Assembly: GCA_947846985.1 (NCBI GenBank)
Contig: CANTUZ010000011.1
Span: 27,777,089-27,841,088 of the forward strand
Direction of reading: 5' to 3'
Length of the DNA: 64,000 nucleotides
Source: Fratercula arctica
Taxonomy: Eukaryota > Chordata > Aves > Charadriiformes > Alcidae
Of this stretch, positions 50,001-63,031 are shown in pieces. Each line of letters opens with the position of its first letter. Positions within the stretch are counted from its first letter, which is position 1. Made by a program: the position numbers and the translations under genes. A model generated the notes under the pieces. That model did no database searches, was not told the origin of the DNA, and worked only from the letters and a program-made list of their open reading frames with translations.

Positions 50001-51499
50001 TTTGTCTTCCACGTTTATCCAATGAAATAAAATTCAAACCAGCCCACAAACTAGAGAATGTTTTTTATTTGTATGCGGTGTAGTTCCATCTGGTCCACGT
50101 TAAGGACCCCAAAAATATATGTGATTAGCTTTATAGTTCACTGCTAAAGGTAGCAAAGCTGGCTTTTAACATTTTTCAAATTTTCAGCTAAGCATCTCAA
50201 AACATTTGCTGGCATTTCCTGACTATGATTACCAACCAAAGATTTTCCTGGTTGTCTTTTCACTTTTTAAAGTATGTTGCATAGTTTTCCTGCTCAAAAT
50301 ATCACTGAGGCCTCGGCTGTTCCCTTTATGACTCTTATGCAAACTATCCATCTCTGTCAAGACTGGTCAGTCTCAAACCCCAAAGCTCAGTGTTAGGAAA
50401 CATCAGATAACATATACTATTAAAGTAGTAAAATTTATGCCTATCGCCACCACTGAGCTCATGCTCAATAAAATGAAATGCCACGCATTAGAGACAATAG
50501 GAAAGGTGAGCTGTGCTGCTTCACAACAATTGAGGAGAGGGTTTAATGTATGTGCCAAAAGGCAGCTCAGAAACGCCTGCTGAGTGCTCAAGGAAGGCTT
50601 AACATCATCAACTCACCCCAGTTTAAGTCGCAGGCGTTTGCTAATCAAAGTCTTGTGTTCCCACTAAACGAGTGGGTGAGACTTGGAGAGAAAACATAAA
50701 AATAAATCTTTTTCTACTGCATTTAAGCCGGGTTGTCTTCTTTTGTGGCCCTTTAGCAACAACTGCATGTTTGTATCTGGAGTTACTCTACACTGGAAAG
50801 CACCCCAGTGCTCCCAGGAGGTTTTGGTGCAGCCTCAGCACCTCCACAGTCCCCCCAAAAAGGTCAAGAGACCCAAATTCCTGCACTTGCAGGGGTTTTC
50901 TGCCCATGCCGTATTTACTCTTGGAATATTTGGAGCTGAAGTGGACAACTGCTGCTGCTTTGGCTGCAGCTTGTCCCAAACGCCACCGTGGCGCAAATCT
51001 CCGTGGCTACCTATATCTGAAATACAATTTTAATAACAATTTTAGTGACTGCAAGTTTTTCTTTTGGTGCTTATTTCTTCTTCATCTGCTCCTTTGGCAA
51101 AGCCATGCTGTCAGCTGGCAGTAAAGGCCTGGAAAACTGCCCTGTTTTCTGCAGAGACGCAGGGTATTACCTTAATCCTTGACCTGTTTGCTGCACCTTA
51201 ATGCTGCTAATGGAGAGAAAACGTAAGCATGAGGTGTGGACGTCACTCCCCATCCCCTCGCATTAGCAGAAAATGCTCCCAGCATCTACCCCACAGCATC
51301 CAGCTTGTGTAACAGCCTGGGAGAGTATTTTCCATGTGCAGTTATCCCTGTGCATAGTAGTAATTTGGGGAAATTTTTCCTAAAAGTGCAGTATTTAGAC
51401 CTCGAGGAGGCTGCCTCTTAACCTCAAGTATGTCCAGAAGTGCGTAGCAAGAAGTGCCAAGGATTTTCAGGAGTTGAGCTGAAGGTGTTGTTTGAAGTT
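47002..51499. other. Gene-free stretch with one weak exon-like segment
   Basis: No gene recognised. The 48041-48128 segment is listed separately. T13 lies at 49733-49745, followed by a C-rich patch near 49770. The 138-codon minus frame at 48748-49164 and the 150-codon plus frame at 50672-51124 share DNA with opposite-strand frames and have no recognisable domain. Confidence 0.6.
48041..48128 (+). other. Weak candidate internal exon
   Basis: An 88-base segment follows a pyrimidine-rich acceptor (ttttctttgttgtgtatctgtgcatgacag read in pieces) and ends at AAG|GTAAAT, a donor with a weak +5 base. One frame is open throughout and lysine-rich, reading KLTNIFKKLLFGE near its start, with a stop just before the acceptor and just after the donor. 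I recognise no protein. Chance is a reasonable explanation for a frame this short. Confidence 0.15.
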
Positions 51500-51790
51500 A
51501 ACCGTATTTTATTTTCTCAAACCCTTTCTTGGGACTTAATTTATATAGCGCTGTGATGGGCACGTATAAACATTGTGATCAGGTTACAGTATGAGAGATA
51601 TAGGTAGAGTCGTTTTCTTTTTCTTTTCTCACAATAAAAATCTAAGAAATTCAGTTGCTTACCCCGTAAAATGTACATTTCTGTTACGGATTAGTCTTAT
51701 TTTAATGAGGCTGTTACTTATACAGTAGTACATTAGCAAAGTGTCCTTTGATTTTTATGTAGCTAATGTTTATGCACCGATTCAGAGAGG
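51500..51790. other. AT-rich candidate conserved non-coding block
   Basis: Repeat-free sequence with GTTTATGCACCGATT, CCTTTGATTTTTATG (a TCF/LEF-like CTTTGAT) and several TTAATG cores. It is devoid of long frames and is flagged as a candidate only. Confidence 0.22.
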
Positions 51791-53099
51791 TCTGAACATT
51801 ATTCCCCCCTAGTTCTTAAGGCGGGGTATTTGGGTCAAAAAGCTGTTAATAGGAGATGGGGACGTTTCTGGGTTACACGCAGGTGCCCCTGAGTCGGGGA
51901 GCGGGTGCGAGCTCGGCCCTGTGGGGACCCCCATAGCTGCATCCCAGCAGCTCCGCAGCGGCACGGTGGGGACCGTCCCCATCCTGTTAGGTGCAGGGGA
52001 CAAATCCTGCCCAGAGCCAGGGTGTAAAGAGGTTTATAAGTTGCCGGCACCCTTTTATTGTACCTTCTCTAGAAGAAAGCGGGCGGCAGCGGTGAAGCGA
52101 AGCAGAAAGCCCGGCGGCGGGATGAAGACATCCTCTGTCCATCTCTGCCTGTGAAGCTGAACTGAAGCCTTCCTGTGCTGCTTAAAATTGTAATTTTGGA
52201 TAAAAGGCTGTGTAATAACTTGAGAAATGTGTGAGAAGATCTCGTGTTAATACTGTATAAACCTTCTTTAACTTCAGGAAGCTTAAAATCAAATTTGGCA
52301 GAGCTTACAAGGGCAGTGAATGTGGAGCCACTTGACTCCAGTAACTGAGAGAATCGGCTGACAAACCTGCAGTATTTTGATTTTTTTTTTTTTTTACAGA
52401 GCTATCTGAATTCTTCAAAGTATTTACTTCCTTGTGAACGTGTGTAAAAAATATACATTTTGCTTCACACATATGTTAAAAATTTCAGTCTCATGTTCTG
52501 CGCAAAGATTTTTCCCATCTCTTTGGGGAAACTGGAGGAGGAGAGTATTACAGTGCAATTTAGGTTCTCTGGGTTTCAGGTTTTTAAAAAAAGAGGTAAT
52601 AAGGTAGGTTAATTGTGGAACTAGGAGGCTCCACTGACTCATCTTCTGAATAAAGAAATTCAGATGTGTTGTGACCTCAAGAAAGTGAATTTTTAGAGCA
52701 GTTGAAGTTAGAAATCTGGGATAAATTCGGGTATTTGAAAGTCATGGTAACCACCATGTGTAAGAGTGTATCATGCTCTATAGTAAGATTGCATAAGGGC
52801 ACAGGATGAAGCATCTGATTTTTTTTTTTTTATTTTTTTTCCCTTTTGGCATTCTGTTTGTGACAATTACATGACTCTCTATTAACTGTGTGTGGAAGAA
52901 AGCAGTGTTATGAAATGAGGAGAGATTTCCTTCATCTGTTACTCTGTAGGTAATTTTTGTGCTTTTTCCAGTATTTAAGTACCTCTTAACTGCTTGCTGT
53001 CCATCTGTATACCATTCATAGTACTGTAAACTAGTATATGTAGCATGACCTTGTAACTTGCTTTGTTTGTGCATCTGCCAGTACAATATGTTGTCTTTC

Positions 53100-53345
53100 C
53101 TTAAAATGCAAATATGCTCCACACAGTACAGAGCTCCTTAGTCAATAAATAAATGGAGGTAAAAAACTGTACCTAATACCCATTTAATTTAAATTCATTT
53201 TATAAACATAAAGACGCCTTTTAAGAGAAGCTTTAATTCAGACTAGCACCTTGATTTGTGGTTGCCATGGAGAATCAAATCTGTCATTTGACAAGAAAAG
53301 TCACCCATTTATGACAGCACTTTATCTTGTCTCTCCAGGGGAAGA
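53100..53345. promoter_or_regulatory. Small AT-rich block with POU octamer and X-box half-site
   Basis: A perfect octamer ATGCAAAT occurs at 53106-53113 and GTTGCCATGG, half of an RFX X-box, at 53261-53270. The half-site is framed by the inverted pair GATTTG (53253-53258) and CAAATC (53276-53281). A good acceptor-like tatcttgtctctccag ends at 53339. Regulatory function is inferred from motifs only. Confidence 0.25.
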
Positions 53346-55506
53346 AAATGTCAAAAGTGAGAGCAGAAAAAAATAAAGCTTTGAAACACCAGAATTTCTT
53401 GATTTCATTTTTATTATTCAGCTATCATATCCTTTCTGATAATAGCAAGTTGGTGAAAATAAATAATGTTCCTACAGTAAAATCAAATATTTCCTATTGG
53501 AATGGACAGGGCTCTTTGTGATTGTCAGTGCTGTGAAGTCTGGCAAGAAATAGTGTTATTAGATAAACCCACAGTGCCCAAATCCCATTTTCTTTTCATT
53601 ACAGTGTCAAAATAATTATACCTGTGTAATTTGGGTAAGAAATTGTAGAATAAGTAAAATGGTCCATTGGAAGAGATTGCTTTAAGCTTGTGTTCATTAC
53701 AGGGTGGGGTTTTTACATGCTGAAGAAAAAAAAAAAGGTAAAAAAATTTGTATAATTTCATTTGAATAAAAATGTCTGGTTACTCTTTCATGTGCTTTGC
53801 AACCAGAGGAGACGGCAAGTGCTGTGGTCTGTTGGGGTTTTTACATCCATGCATCTTTTACAAAAGAGAGTTAAAAGAGGCAGGAGTTTGAACACTTTTT
53901 GATTCTCAGGTGAAAATCTCTGAAGAGTTTCAAAGACATTAGATAAAATTGATTATTACCTGAAATTTTTTTTGAAGTGTTTTTATTTTGTGGGATTAAG
54001 AAATGGCAAGAATCGTGTGTTTTCAGGAATATAATTAGCTATCGCAAGTGTTTATGCGTGTACATTTAATCCATACAGACACGAAGTTGCCCCCAGGGGG
54101 GAAACACTTACTGTAGCATTGCATTACTTTTTACATAAATCTAAAAAGTGCTGTTGAAATAACGAGACTAAAATAATCCACTCTGCGCCTCTTTCTTGAG
54201 ACGGCGTTTGTGCCTTTCACAGTATTGCCGGGTTTGATGTGGTTCAGGAGTAATCTTGTATCAATGAGATAGCATTATAATAGAAAGTCCTTTAGTGGTT
54301 TAGTGTAAATATTGGGCTGGTAGGGGAGCTGCTTGCTGGAGCGGTTGTGCCTGCAAGAGATTACAAAAAGGGAGAGAAAGGAAAGGGTCGGAGGCTCTTT
54401 TATTTTTTTTTTTCTTTTTTTTCTTTTTTTCCTTGAAATTGGCTGGCGGTGCCAGATCCATAGCCAAAGCTAGTTGGGATCTGCTGTGAGAAAACAGGCA
54501 GCACAATAGTTCCCTATTCCTGCCTTCATGCGGAGACTGCAGCCAAATCCTGCTCTTAAACACTTGTGTGTAACTCTGCTTGCCTTCACCAGGCACTTAC
54601 CATGCCTGGCCGGTGGAAGTCAGCGGTGTGTTGTATCCTGGGGTTCTTTGAAAATATTTATTGTTGCAAATACCACCTTTTGGGGGAAATAGTTGCAATT
54701 TTTTTTTCTTTAAATTTTGTTTTTCAACACATATTAACATCATGTCATAGGAAGTGTGTTAGCATGGGCTACCAGAGTGTGATAACGTAGGGGGGTTTTT
54801 TGTGAACCATCTGGAATAAAAGAGGGTGAATTAAAGATGCTCTCTGGGGTTATGGAATCTTAAAGGTATTAGAGGGTCTGATTTCCATAATGCCTGCCTC
54901 TCCTTTTGCCCAACTGTTGATATAATCTGCTTTAAAATCGATTTGCTGTCATCATGTAATCAAAGCCTTAATTGCATCATCATTGACTTCAGCGGTTTTT
55001 GCTGATAAATTTGTGCGACTGATGGTGAAAATGTTGTGAAGAAAGAAACAAGCGTTGGAAAAAATTTCACTGGATGTGCTGTCTCTTGCATGCGGACAAA
55101 AAAAATTCACAGGTAATCCAAGAGCCCCTGAATTTCAGTGAGAGATTTGGAAATATTTTCCTATGTTGAAAACCTTGAGGCTTGATACCATGAACTGTTA
55201 ACTTGTTGAGAATATTCAAAGGAGTAATAAAAGATTGATGTTCAGCATGGCCTTGTCAAAACTATCTTTTAAAATATTTAGTCCACTTCCAATTGTAACT
55301 TTGTACAAGCTGTTCTTGAAAAAATAATAATTTGAATCTTGAAAAAATAATAATAATAAGGGATGGGGGGGGTAAGGCTGTTTGTTTGCTGTGAGGTTGT
55401 TTCCCAGAGCACTGAATTGTCTCCCATAATCTCTGTTCGAGGGAAGACTGAATAGAGTTCAAATGTTTTTGTAAAACAAAAAATTGTGAGTAACTTGTCT
55501 CTCTAG

Positions 55507-55529
55507 TTTCCGACGGATGCCGTCTGAAA
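55507..55529. other. Short hairpin, 10-bp arms with one mismatch
   Basis: TTTCCGACGG, the loop ATG, then CCGTCTGAAA. The two internal CpGs in an AT-rich setting make it stand out. The loop is too small and the stem too short for a microRNA precursor. Confidence 0.6.
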
Positions 55530-58500
55530 TGGCTGATATCCTGTCCTGAAAATCACAGATGGAAACTTCATCTCAGCACAGGGCTCCAGCAATAATGAAA
55601 TGAAAGTAGCAGAGTCTCATTTACATTTCAGAAATAGTTCTCTGCAGTTTCCTGTTCAATCTACCAGATTTTCTTTTGTACCTGATGCTGGTTGTTACCC
55701 ACATTTAAAGGGCAGCGCTTTAGGTTTGACCCTTGGAGAATTGCGAGTATGTAGGTGATGCTCTTCCGTTACCGAGGGATGCTGTTTGCTGCAGCGAGTC
55801 CCGCTACAGCAATAACTGAAGCAGCAGTGACTGTTTGATGCTGTTTCGACAAAGGTTAACTCCTTCCTTTTGGCTTTCGCGCTTGTCTTTAGTCAGAGCA
55901 ACTGCAGCGCAAGCTTTTCTCAACTGATTTTTTATTTTTTTGGGGCTGATTCATTTAAATTGCATTTTTGTTTTAATAACCTGTTTCAGAAATGTACTCT
56001 GCTTTGAGAGCCTGTGATATAAAATGGCAACACTTGCCTGTTGTTTCTGTAAGGGGGAAGTCAAAGTAAACGCATACTTTGTAAAAGTGAATCACATGTT
56101 TTGCAAAAGAGAATATATACCGGGTGGTAATAAGACTGTATTGACTGTAAATGCCTTTTCTGGGAGTCTTTGAAAGAGAAGAAAGCACAAATTACTGGGG
56201 AGGCTGGAGAATGCTGTAGATCAGGGTAAAAATGTGATACTTGGCAGTTTCTGTGTATTAGTGCAGCCCCTTCCCCAGCACTATAAATACCATTTAAGTA
56301 TTTAGCAAAACTGAGATATGCCACTTCTTTTGAGCAAAACCTGTGACTTTCTCTAAAATTTAGAGGGCCAGAAATTAAGCAGAAATTAATAACGGGCATT
56401 TGGTAGGTCTTCTGAGGGCACCCATTGATCTCACCAGGTCTCTGAGGCTGCCCGAGCAAACCCTCATGGGCACATAATGGAGAGGAACAAGAGCACAGCT
56501 CATCACCATGTAACAAATTCTTCTTTCTTAACGTATGGATGCATATGTATGTGTGTATGTATTTTTAACAGAGCTGCAGCGTCTCCGTTTAGGCAGTGTG
56601 CAGGAGTTGTCACTAGCGAGGGGAAGCCAGGGCAGCCACATGGCACTCTGCCGAGCATGGAGGGTCCTGCCGAGGAGCGGTGGGGGAGGACGACTCCCAC
56701 AGTGCCTGAGCATCCTCCTTGTGCAGTGCCAAGTTGGGTACCAGCGACCTCGGTGGCACCCTGTGTGAGCCCCCAAAGTATAAAGGGGAAAGTCTTGCTG
56801 GCAGAAAGATTTCTGGCAGACATCGGAATCTTTGCAAGAATGATGGTGATGCTAAAGTTGCAATGATGGTGGTGATAATAAGGTTGGCCAACTTAGCAGC
56901 AGGTGCCCCAAGGAGCAGTGGGAGCTCCTGGTTTCTCACTGAGCCACACCTTGCTTTGAAGCCACTGGAGTCCTCAAGGCGCTTTGAGTTCTTTGAGGGC
57001 ACTGGAGTACTCCTTGTGGTCTCATCATGGGAGAACCTCAGACTTGTGGCTGTTGGAGTGATCTTCTCTTCAGAATTTGAAGTTGATGTCTCCACCCTGC
57101 CTTGACATCAGTGCCACCCAGCAGCATGGTCCAGCAGCTGGTTATGCTGTTAGTTCTGGTCACAGAGACTTGGGGTGCGCGTCTCTTGTTGGCCAAAGAT
57201 GCATCATGTTGTCTCCTTACTGCACTCTGGTTATAGCAGCTTCTTGCTGTTGTTTCAATTCTCAATTCTTAAAGATAGCGCAAAAAAATCTCAAGAAATG
57301 ACATTAAAAGCAGGTGTATGTGAAAACAACCTTAATGATGGTATAATCTGTCATGTGACATTTGGGAAATGATAGAGTTAAGGTGGCATAGGCTACCTTA
57401 ACCAAGCCATATATGTTGTGAAATATGTTGTCTCTTAACATAATCATGTAGTTTTGGGGTTTTTTTTTTGTTTTATTTTTTTCTTCCCAAAGAGCCTTGT
57501 TTGGGCTTTGGCACGTCATCCAAACTCAAGTGCTCCAAGTTTGCCATGTGGTTCCCTGTTCCTCATTTCTGCATCCCCACCAAGACACACCTGGGGCCAG
57601 TTTTGCAGAAGTGGTCTTGGGTTTGCAGCCACAGCTGAGGCCAGTTGGGGCTCTCTGTAGCACATGGGATTGTTGGTATCCATAAAGACCATGAGTCAGA
57701 GGGGGCTTAGGTTGATGCCTTGAGTTATTGTGTGACTTAAAGCAGCAGCTCTCAGCAGCCTCCCTTGTGCTTTGTCTTGATTTCCCACCAGTGAGATGGT
57801 TGTGATGGTGTCAAGCTTCTCTGCAAGTAGAGGTGAGGGGACTTTCATTTATGTCACAAACCCTGATGCTGCAATGAGGAAACTGGGGACGTTGTCAAGA
57901 GGAGCTTGGTAATTCTGTGTGCAGCTCTGGGTTTAGATAGTAGGCGCTGAACAAGTAGTGCGTGCTGCTGGGAGCATGGGTTTTATAAGGGTAAAAAGAA
58001 ATGCTTAATAACTGCACATTAGGTGGGAGTCCCGTGGAATAAATATTGTGTAAGTGAGGACTCGATCATAATACCCATTCCAAAGGTGTAAATCAAGATT
58101 GTATGTTGATGTTGCCAACTTTGTTGCCTAGTTTTTGCAACCTTAACATTATTTTAATATAGCTTTGGATGCAATTCTATAGAGGATGTGCAGCAATATG
58201 TTAACATGCTGTGCTACACTACATTTAGGGCTTGTAATAAGTATTTTTTTTTTTTTTTATTGTCTTTGCCAAAAAAAATAGCGGCTTTTGAGCACTGAAG
58301 TATGTGTTCATCTTGCTGCATTTTTATTTGATTCTGGGTCCTGTATGCTTTGTTTTACCACAAGATCTCAAGGCTGTTACTCTGTTCCCTTTGTATCTGG
58401 GAGAAGCAGTCAGGGTAGTCCATGCACTTCATTGAGGTTCCTGCTCAGAGCAGAAGAGGAAGAAGAGCAAGTACACAAGAGGTTATAAACCACTTAAGTC

Positions 58501-60537
58501 AGACTTTTGCAGTTAAAATAGCTAAAATACAAATAGTTGCTGGGGGTGGGGGAAGACATACCAGGATTAGATATTTTTGCCTGGATGTTATAGGTCTGTT
58601 TTTTGAGGGGGAGCCTTGTGAAGCTTTATTTTTTTATTGTCGAAGGGAAACAGCAATTCTCATGCTATGTGAAAAGTTTCTGGTGGTAGGAATTTTTTTT
58701 ACTAATTGGAAAGATTATAGAATAGATTTGGAATAGACTTTTTCTTTTTTTTTTTCTTTTTTTTTTTTCCCCATTGATGGGCGTAGCTTCATAGTCTCAT
58801 CCAAACTGAAATGAAGATGGCAAGAAGTGTAGAATTCACCTCTCCAATTTCAGTGTTCAAATATACTGGTTCAAGTGGACCCACAGATGACAAAATTGAT
58901 CACATTAGCAGTTTGTGTGCCTGGCTTTCAGTATGATGGGTGATCGGTGTTCTTATTACTGACATTCTCACTGGCACGCTGCACATCTTGGGACGACGTA
59001 TTTCAACTCTCTCTGCCTAAATTTCACCATATATAAAATTAGATAACCTTTACTGACTTTACAGGTTTTGCAACTATTATGTATGCGTTCAGGTGTTCCC
59101 GGAGTACCAGCACATGGCCCTGCTTTCCTCCTTCCCCCTCTTCCAGCTCTGCCAGCTGGATGGGAGCCCTTCCTGAGGATTGGGCAATCCTGACCTTAGT
59201 TCTCTTAATTAATTGATTAGTGGTCCTGATTGAACAAGTAGGAGCCCTCCCTGTTGGTGTCTGGGGAGGTGTTTTGGAGGGCGGTTCAGGGGGATGTTGG
59301 CTTCTGTAGAAGCTGGCTGACCCCTTCAGATGGGGTAGTGTTTCCCAAGGCAGGAGCTGGCATTTCCCTTGCAGCCTCAGGGTTTCTTGTGCTCCTCTCC
59401 ATGTGAGGCCAAATTTAATTATCAGGGATAAGGTCCTCCAGAGCAGACCTTTAAAAGTCCTATATAAAGATGCTGCTCTTAAGTAATTCAATATTTCAAC
59501 TGCTCTGTGCTGGATTGATTGATTGATTAATGGGGGAGTTCATTTAATTAATCTAGGGCTTCACTAAGTCACATGTGTTACAGTAAATACTGTGATGGTG
59601 GTGATAAAGGGGACGGTTGGGAGCTGTGGCTCTTCGCTTGCCTCTCCCATCCCTTTGGCTTCACGGCGAAGCTACGGGTGCAAAGTCTCCATGAACAACT
59701 GGGTGCGTGTGCTGGGCTTGGGCTGGATGAATCTCGTTGGTTTGCTGTCTATAGGCCGCTAAATATATTGCGGATGGCAGGCAGATGTGATACTTTGTCA
59801 CTTCCTACAAGTCTGCATGTGGAGCGAGATGGTTTCCCCCCTAGCCCCCCCCCAGCCCCAGCACACGCCCAAGTGGTTTGCCTCAAATTTTGGATTCTGT
59901 CATGTGATGCGTCATTGCATATTGACAGGGACAATATCTGGTGCTCCTGAGCAGTGTCTCTCCGCCAAGTGCGTGCTTATGTTTTGGTTGCCCTTTGCTG
60001 GCCAAGTTTGGCCCTTGGAGGGGGGGGGCACAGGGACCTCCCTGTCCTGGGGGCTGGTGGACATGTGCATGTGTGTACTGTCGTGGTACGTGTGCACTCT
60101 CTGCAGCACCCTGAGGAGCTGTGATACTGGCTACAGAATACCCCAAAACTGCAAGTTTTGGCCCAAAGCCTTGTGTCTTGGCCACAGAGAGCTGTGCGTG
60201 GAGCTGCGAAGCCTGGTCTGCAGGCTGATGGAAGTTTTATTGATCCTTTCCTCACCCTCATTGCCCTTGGTAGCCTTAACAGAGGGAAGCTTTATTTTCT
60301 TCTGAGGGTTTTCTGTTTTGGCTCTGAGTACACAAGACGTTTGGGGACAGAGCTGTTGTGGGGAGCTGTGCAGGAACTTCTCTGGGGCATTGGTGCTCCT
60401 ATAACCCTGTCCACCTTTCATGGAGAAGTGTTAGTATTGTGCAGAAAGATGTCTTCAGTGGATCTGTATGGGAAGGGGGTGACTGAAATGGCTGTGATCC
60501 TGGTACCCTAAGAATTGGTACAAATATTCCCAAATCT

Positions 60538-60922
60538 GAGAGCTGGGGTTATTCAGCCTAGAGAACAGAAGGCTCCAGGGAGACCTTAGAGCCCCTTCCA
60601 GTACTTAAAGGGGGCTACAGGAAAGCTGGGGAGGGATTCTTTCACAGGGAGTGGAGCGATAGGATGATGGGTAATGGTAAACTGAAAGAGGGGAGATTTA
60701 GATTAGATATTAGGAAGAAATTCTTTTCTGTGAGTGTGGTGAGACACTGGCCCAGGTTGCCCAGAGAAGCTGTGGCTGCCCCATCCCTGGAGGTGTTCAA
60801 GGCCAGGCTGGACGGGGCTTTGAGCAACCTGGTCTGGTGGGAGGTATCCCTGCCCAGGGCAGGGGGGGTGGAACTAGATGATCTTTAGAGGTCCCTTCCA
60901 ACCCAAACCATTCTCTGATTGT
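60538..60922 (+). mobile_element. CR1 LINE 3' fragment
   Basis: A plus-strand CR1 copy, 5'-truncated within ORF2. The start matches the CR1 GAGCTGGGGTTGTTCAGCCT region. The middle encodes GRFRLDIRKKFF and PREAVAAPSLEVFKARLDGAL, the extreme C-terminus of CR1 ORF2. The 3' UTR runs through GGAACTAGATGATCTTTA to octamers ATTCTCTG-ATTGT. The ORF2 frame is broken upstream of 60664, so no functional protein is possible. It lies in the opposite orientation to the copies at 14.3 and 46.6 kb. Confidence 0.95.
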
Positions 60923-62056
60923 ACAATAAATAGACATAAAGGAGACGTGACTGGCCTGCTAAAAACCCTTGACAGGGATGGGAAGTTGAAGCTGCATCCT
61001 GTGGGCCATATCCCAGTGCCTGAGCTGTGGGCTGTGCCTCTGTACTGGAGTTGTGACAGTCGGTGACTCCAGGATCGGTCACCACTGTCACATTTCCACA
61101 TTTCCCTGTCCAGGCTTTGTACAAATAGATGTAGAAATAGATTAATAGACACACGTATGAAGCACGTGCAATAATCCATGCTACTTTTAAATGAAGTCTA
61201 TTAAAAGCCCAAATGCTGGGCAGCCTCATGACTGGGTTTGCTTCTACATAACCAACGCATGGGCAGTCGCAGGGCAGCTGAATGCGGTTTTTTTTTTTTC
61301 CCTCTCTATTTTTTTTTAAAAAGAAATGAAGCCTTGATTCGTGCAGTTTAGTGCTGCTGTCATAGGTCGGCGGTTTGTTGTGTGGTTAGCTTGGTTCTCA
61401 GACCTGTGTGTTGAAAGGTAATGGGGTTCATCTCGAAGAGAGCTTTTTCTCGGCAGGATGTCTAACTATGTGTTGCCTCTGTTTTCTCACTTGCTAGTCT
61501 TACAGAATTTAGTCACGGTAGAATATTTGATGAATAGGCTTTGATAAAAGGCTTTTTTTTCTTCTTCTTTTTTTCTTTTGATTTTGGTCACTGTTGTAAT
61601 ACTGTGAAATGCTGATGGAAAGCCAAGTGAAAATGATTGCTAACTGCTAATGCGATGGGCGATACGCTAACCTGTAGGAGCATCGCCTTGCTCATGCCGC
61701 TGGCGGAATGTTGTACATGCCGAGAAGGATGCTGCTGCCCACTGTGGGGCCTGTGGGCGTTTGCCGGTACATGACTGGTCAGGGTGCGTGTGGACCCATT
61801 CCCATCGGTTCATGGCTGTTGCAGCTTCCCAGCCCTGGTCCTAGAATGGGAGGGAGCCTCTTGGCATTCTCTTTGCCTCCAACCCCAGTGGGATGGAAAT
61901 CCTGCCTGGGTTTGATGCTCTCCCTCCCTCCAGCCGGGCTGCACAGGAGCCAGCAGCGCTAGCAGGAGTTTTTAAGCTATTGGATTTGGAGTTGCTGCAT
62001 TGTTCATCTGATTAAATTGTATTTAATTAGCTTTGTGTTTTGTCCTTTTGTTTCAG
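60923..62056. other. Gene-free stretch upstream of candidate terminal exon
   Basis: No gene recognised. T12 at 61288-61299 and T8 near 61553 are the only simple repeats. The last 30 bases are an uninterrupted pyrimidine-rich run ending tttgtttcag, which forms the acceptor of the next entry. Confidence 0.6.
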
Positions 62057-62530
62057 TGTGAAGATTACATAGGGAGGGAAGAAAAGATAAAAATCGTGAA
62101 AATGAAGCTTCATCATTTAAAACACATATAAAAACTCTGTGAGATGCCTTTTATTCCCTGGTCCTTTATCTTCCCTCACAAGCTTTCCGAGAATGAGTAG
62201 TGCATGTTGAGGTTTATCTTTGCTTTTATGTGCAGTAGCCACATGCTTAACATCGAGCACGTTGGAGTTGCATTTCATAGGGCTTTCGCAATCCCTTTAT
62301 AAAGGGACTGATCTGCTAACATCACCCTCTTTAGATCTAGCAGGCAGGATGTTCCTCCATACAATGAAGTGCTCACAGTCTCTCTTGCCAGACCAGTAAG
62401 TGAATGATTTCAAGCCTGGTGGGCAATACTTGTGTCCATGCGTAACACAGACAGACCACAGTAGTAGGCAGCTGCATGTAATTTTGAACTCCACTCATTG
62501 AACTGTAATAAAACAATATAAGCACTGCTT
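62057..62530 (+). other. Candidate terminal exon with polyadenylation signal
   Basis: A strong acceptor (gtgttttgtccttttgtttcag in two pieces) is followed by a frame open for 24 codons, CEDYIGREEKIKIVKMKLHH and four more, then a TAA. No good donor follows. A canonical AATAAA lies at 62507-62512 with G/T-rich sequence (TGCTTGGGGG) about 15 bases later. The geometry fits a last exon of about 470 bases, coding or non-coding. The peptide matches no family I know. Phase does not connect with the ATG at 29057 by direct splicing, which argues against a simple two-exon coding transcript. Confidence 0.22.
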
Positions 62531-63031
62531 GGGGGAAAGATTGGATGCAGTTATCCTTACACAGGGCTCGGGCATATGAAAGCAGCGCAGGCTGACAAGA
62601 GGATTTTGAGATTTGATTTTGATTGAATTGCAGAATTGAACAGGCCAGGAATGTCAGTGGAAGGCTAAATGCCTGTAGTGCCATAAAGTTTTATTCATGT
62701 GAGGCTTTCCAATATAAAGTAGATGGATTATTGGAGAAGGTGTCAAGGGACATGAAATAGAAGTGCCCAAAACATAAAATGTGGGTATAAGGATAAAATT
62801 ACTTCTTGTTTAGTATATAATTAGCTCACAAAAATGTTTTGGGTAGTTGTTTGTTTATTGTTCAACCTTTTTAAAGCTAATTCATTACACAATATAAAAT
62901 AATAGTCTTCAGTTTTTACTTCTGACCTCTCTGTGGCTGGAATTCATATTGCTTTTAGGAACAGGTTTTTTAAAAAAATGGATACTGTCTTAATTCCTTT
63001 TTTTTTAATTAGAAAAGAAGGAGTTTCATTT

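Larger units (their letters stand above)
51791..60537. other. Long gene-free stretch
   Basis: No gene is recognised in about 8.7 kb. A G+C-rich patch with CpGs spans 51880-52125, including GCGGGCGGCAGCGG-type sequence. Poly(T) tracts lie at 52381-52395, 52819-52840, 54403-54430, 57460-57469, 58244-58258 and 58745-58768, with A11 at 53726-53736. Frames reach 172 codons (59787-60305, plus) without recognisable domains. A short (GATT)n run is at about 59513-59528. Confidence 0.6.

Noticed and set aside
55507..55529. Hairpin as a microRNA precursor
   Set aside because: A three-base loop and ten-base stem are far too short; no known microRNA seed recognised.
59787..60305. 172-codon plus-strand frame
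   Set aside because: Five overlapping minus-strand frames and no recognisable motif; stop-poor G+C-rich sequence explains it.
60664..60888. 74-codon plus-strand frame as a host gene
   Set aside because: It is the C-terminal remnant of CR1 ORF2 plus 3' UTR of the element.
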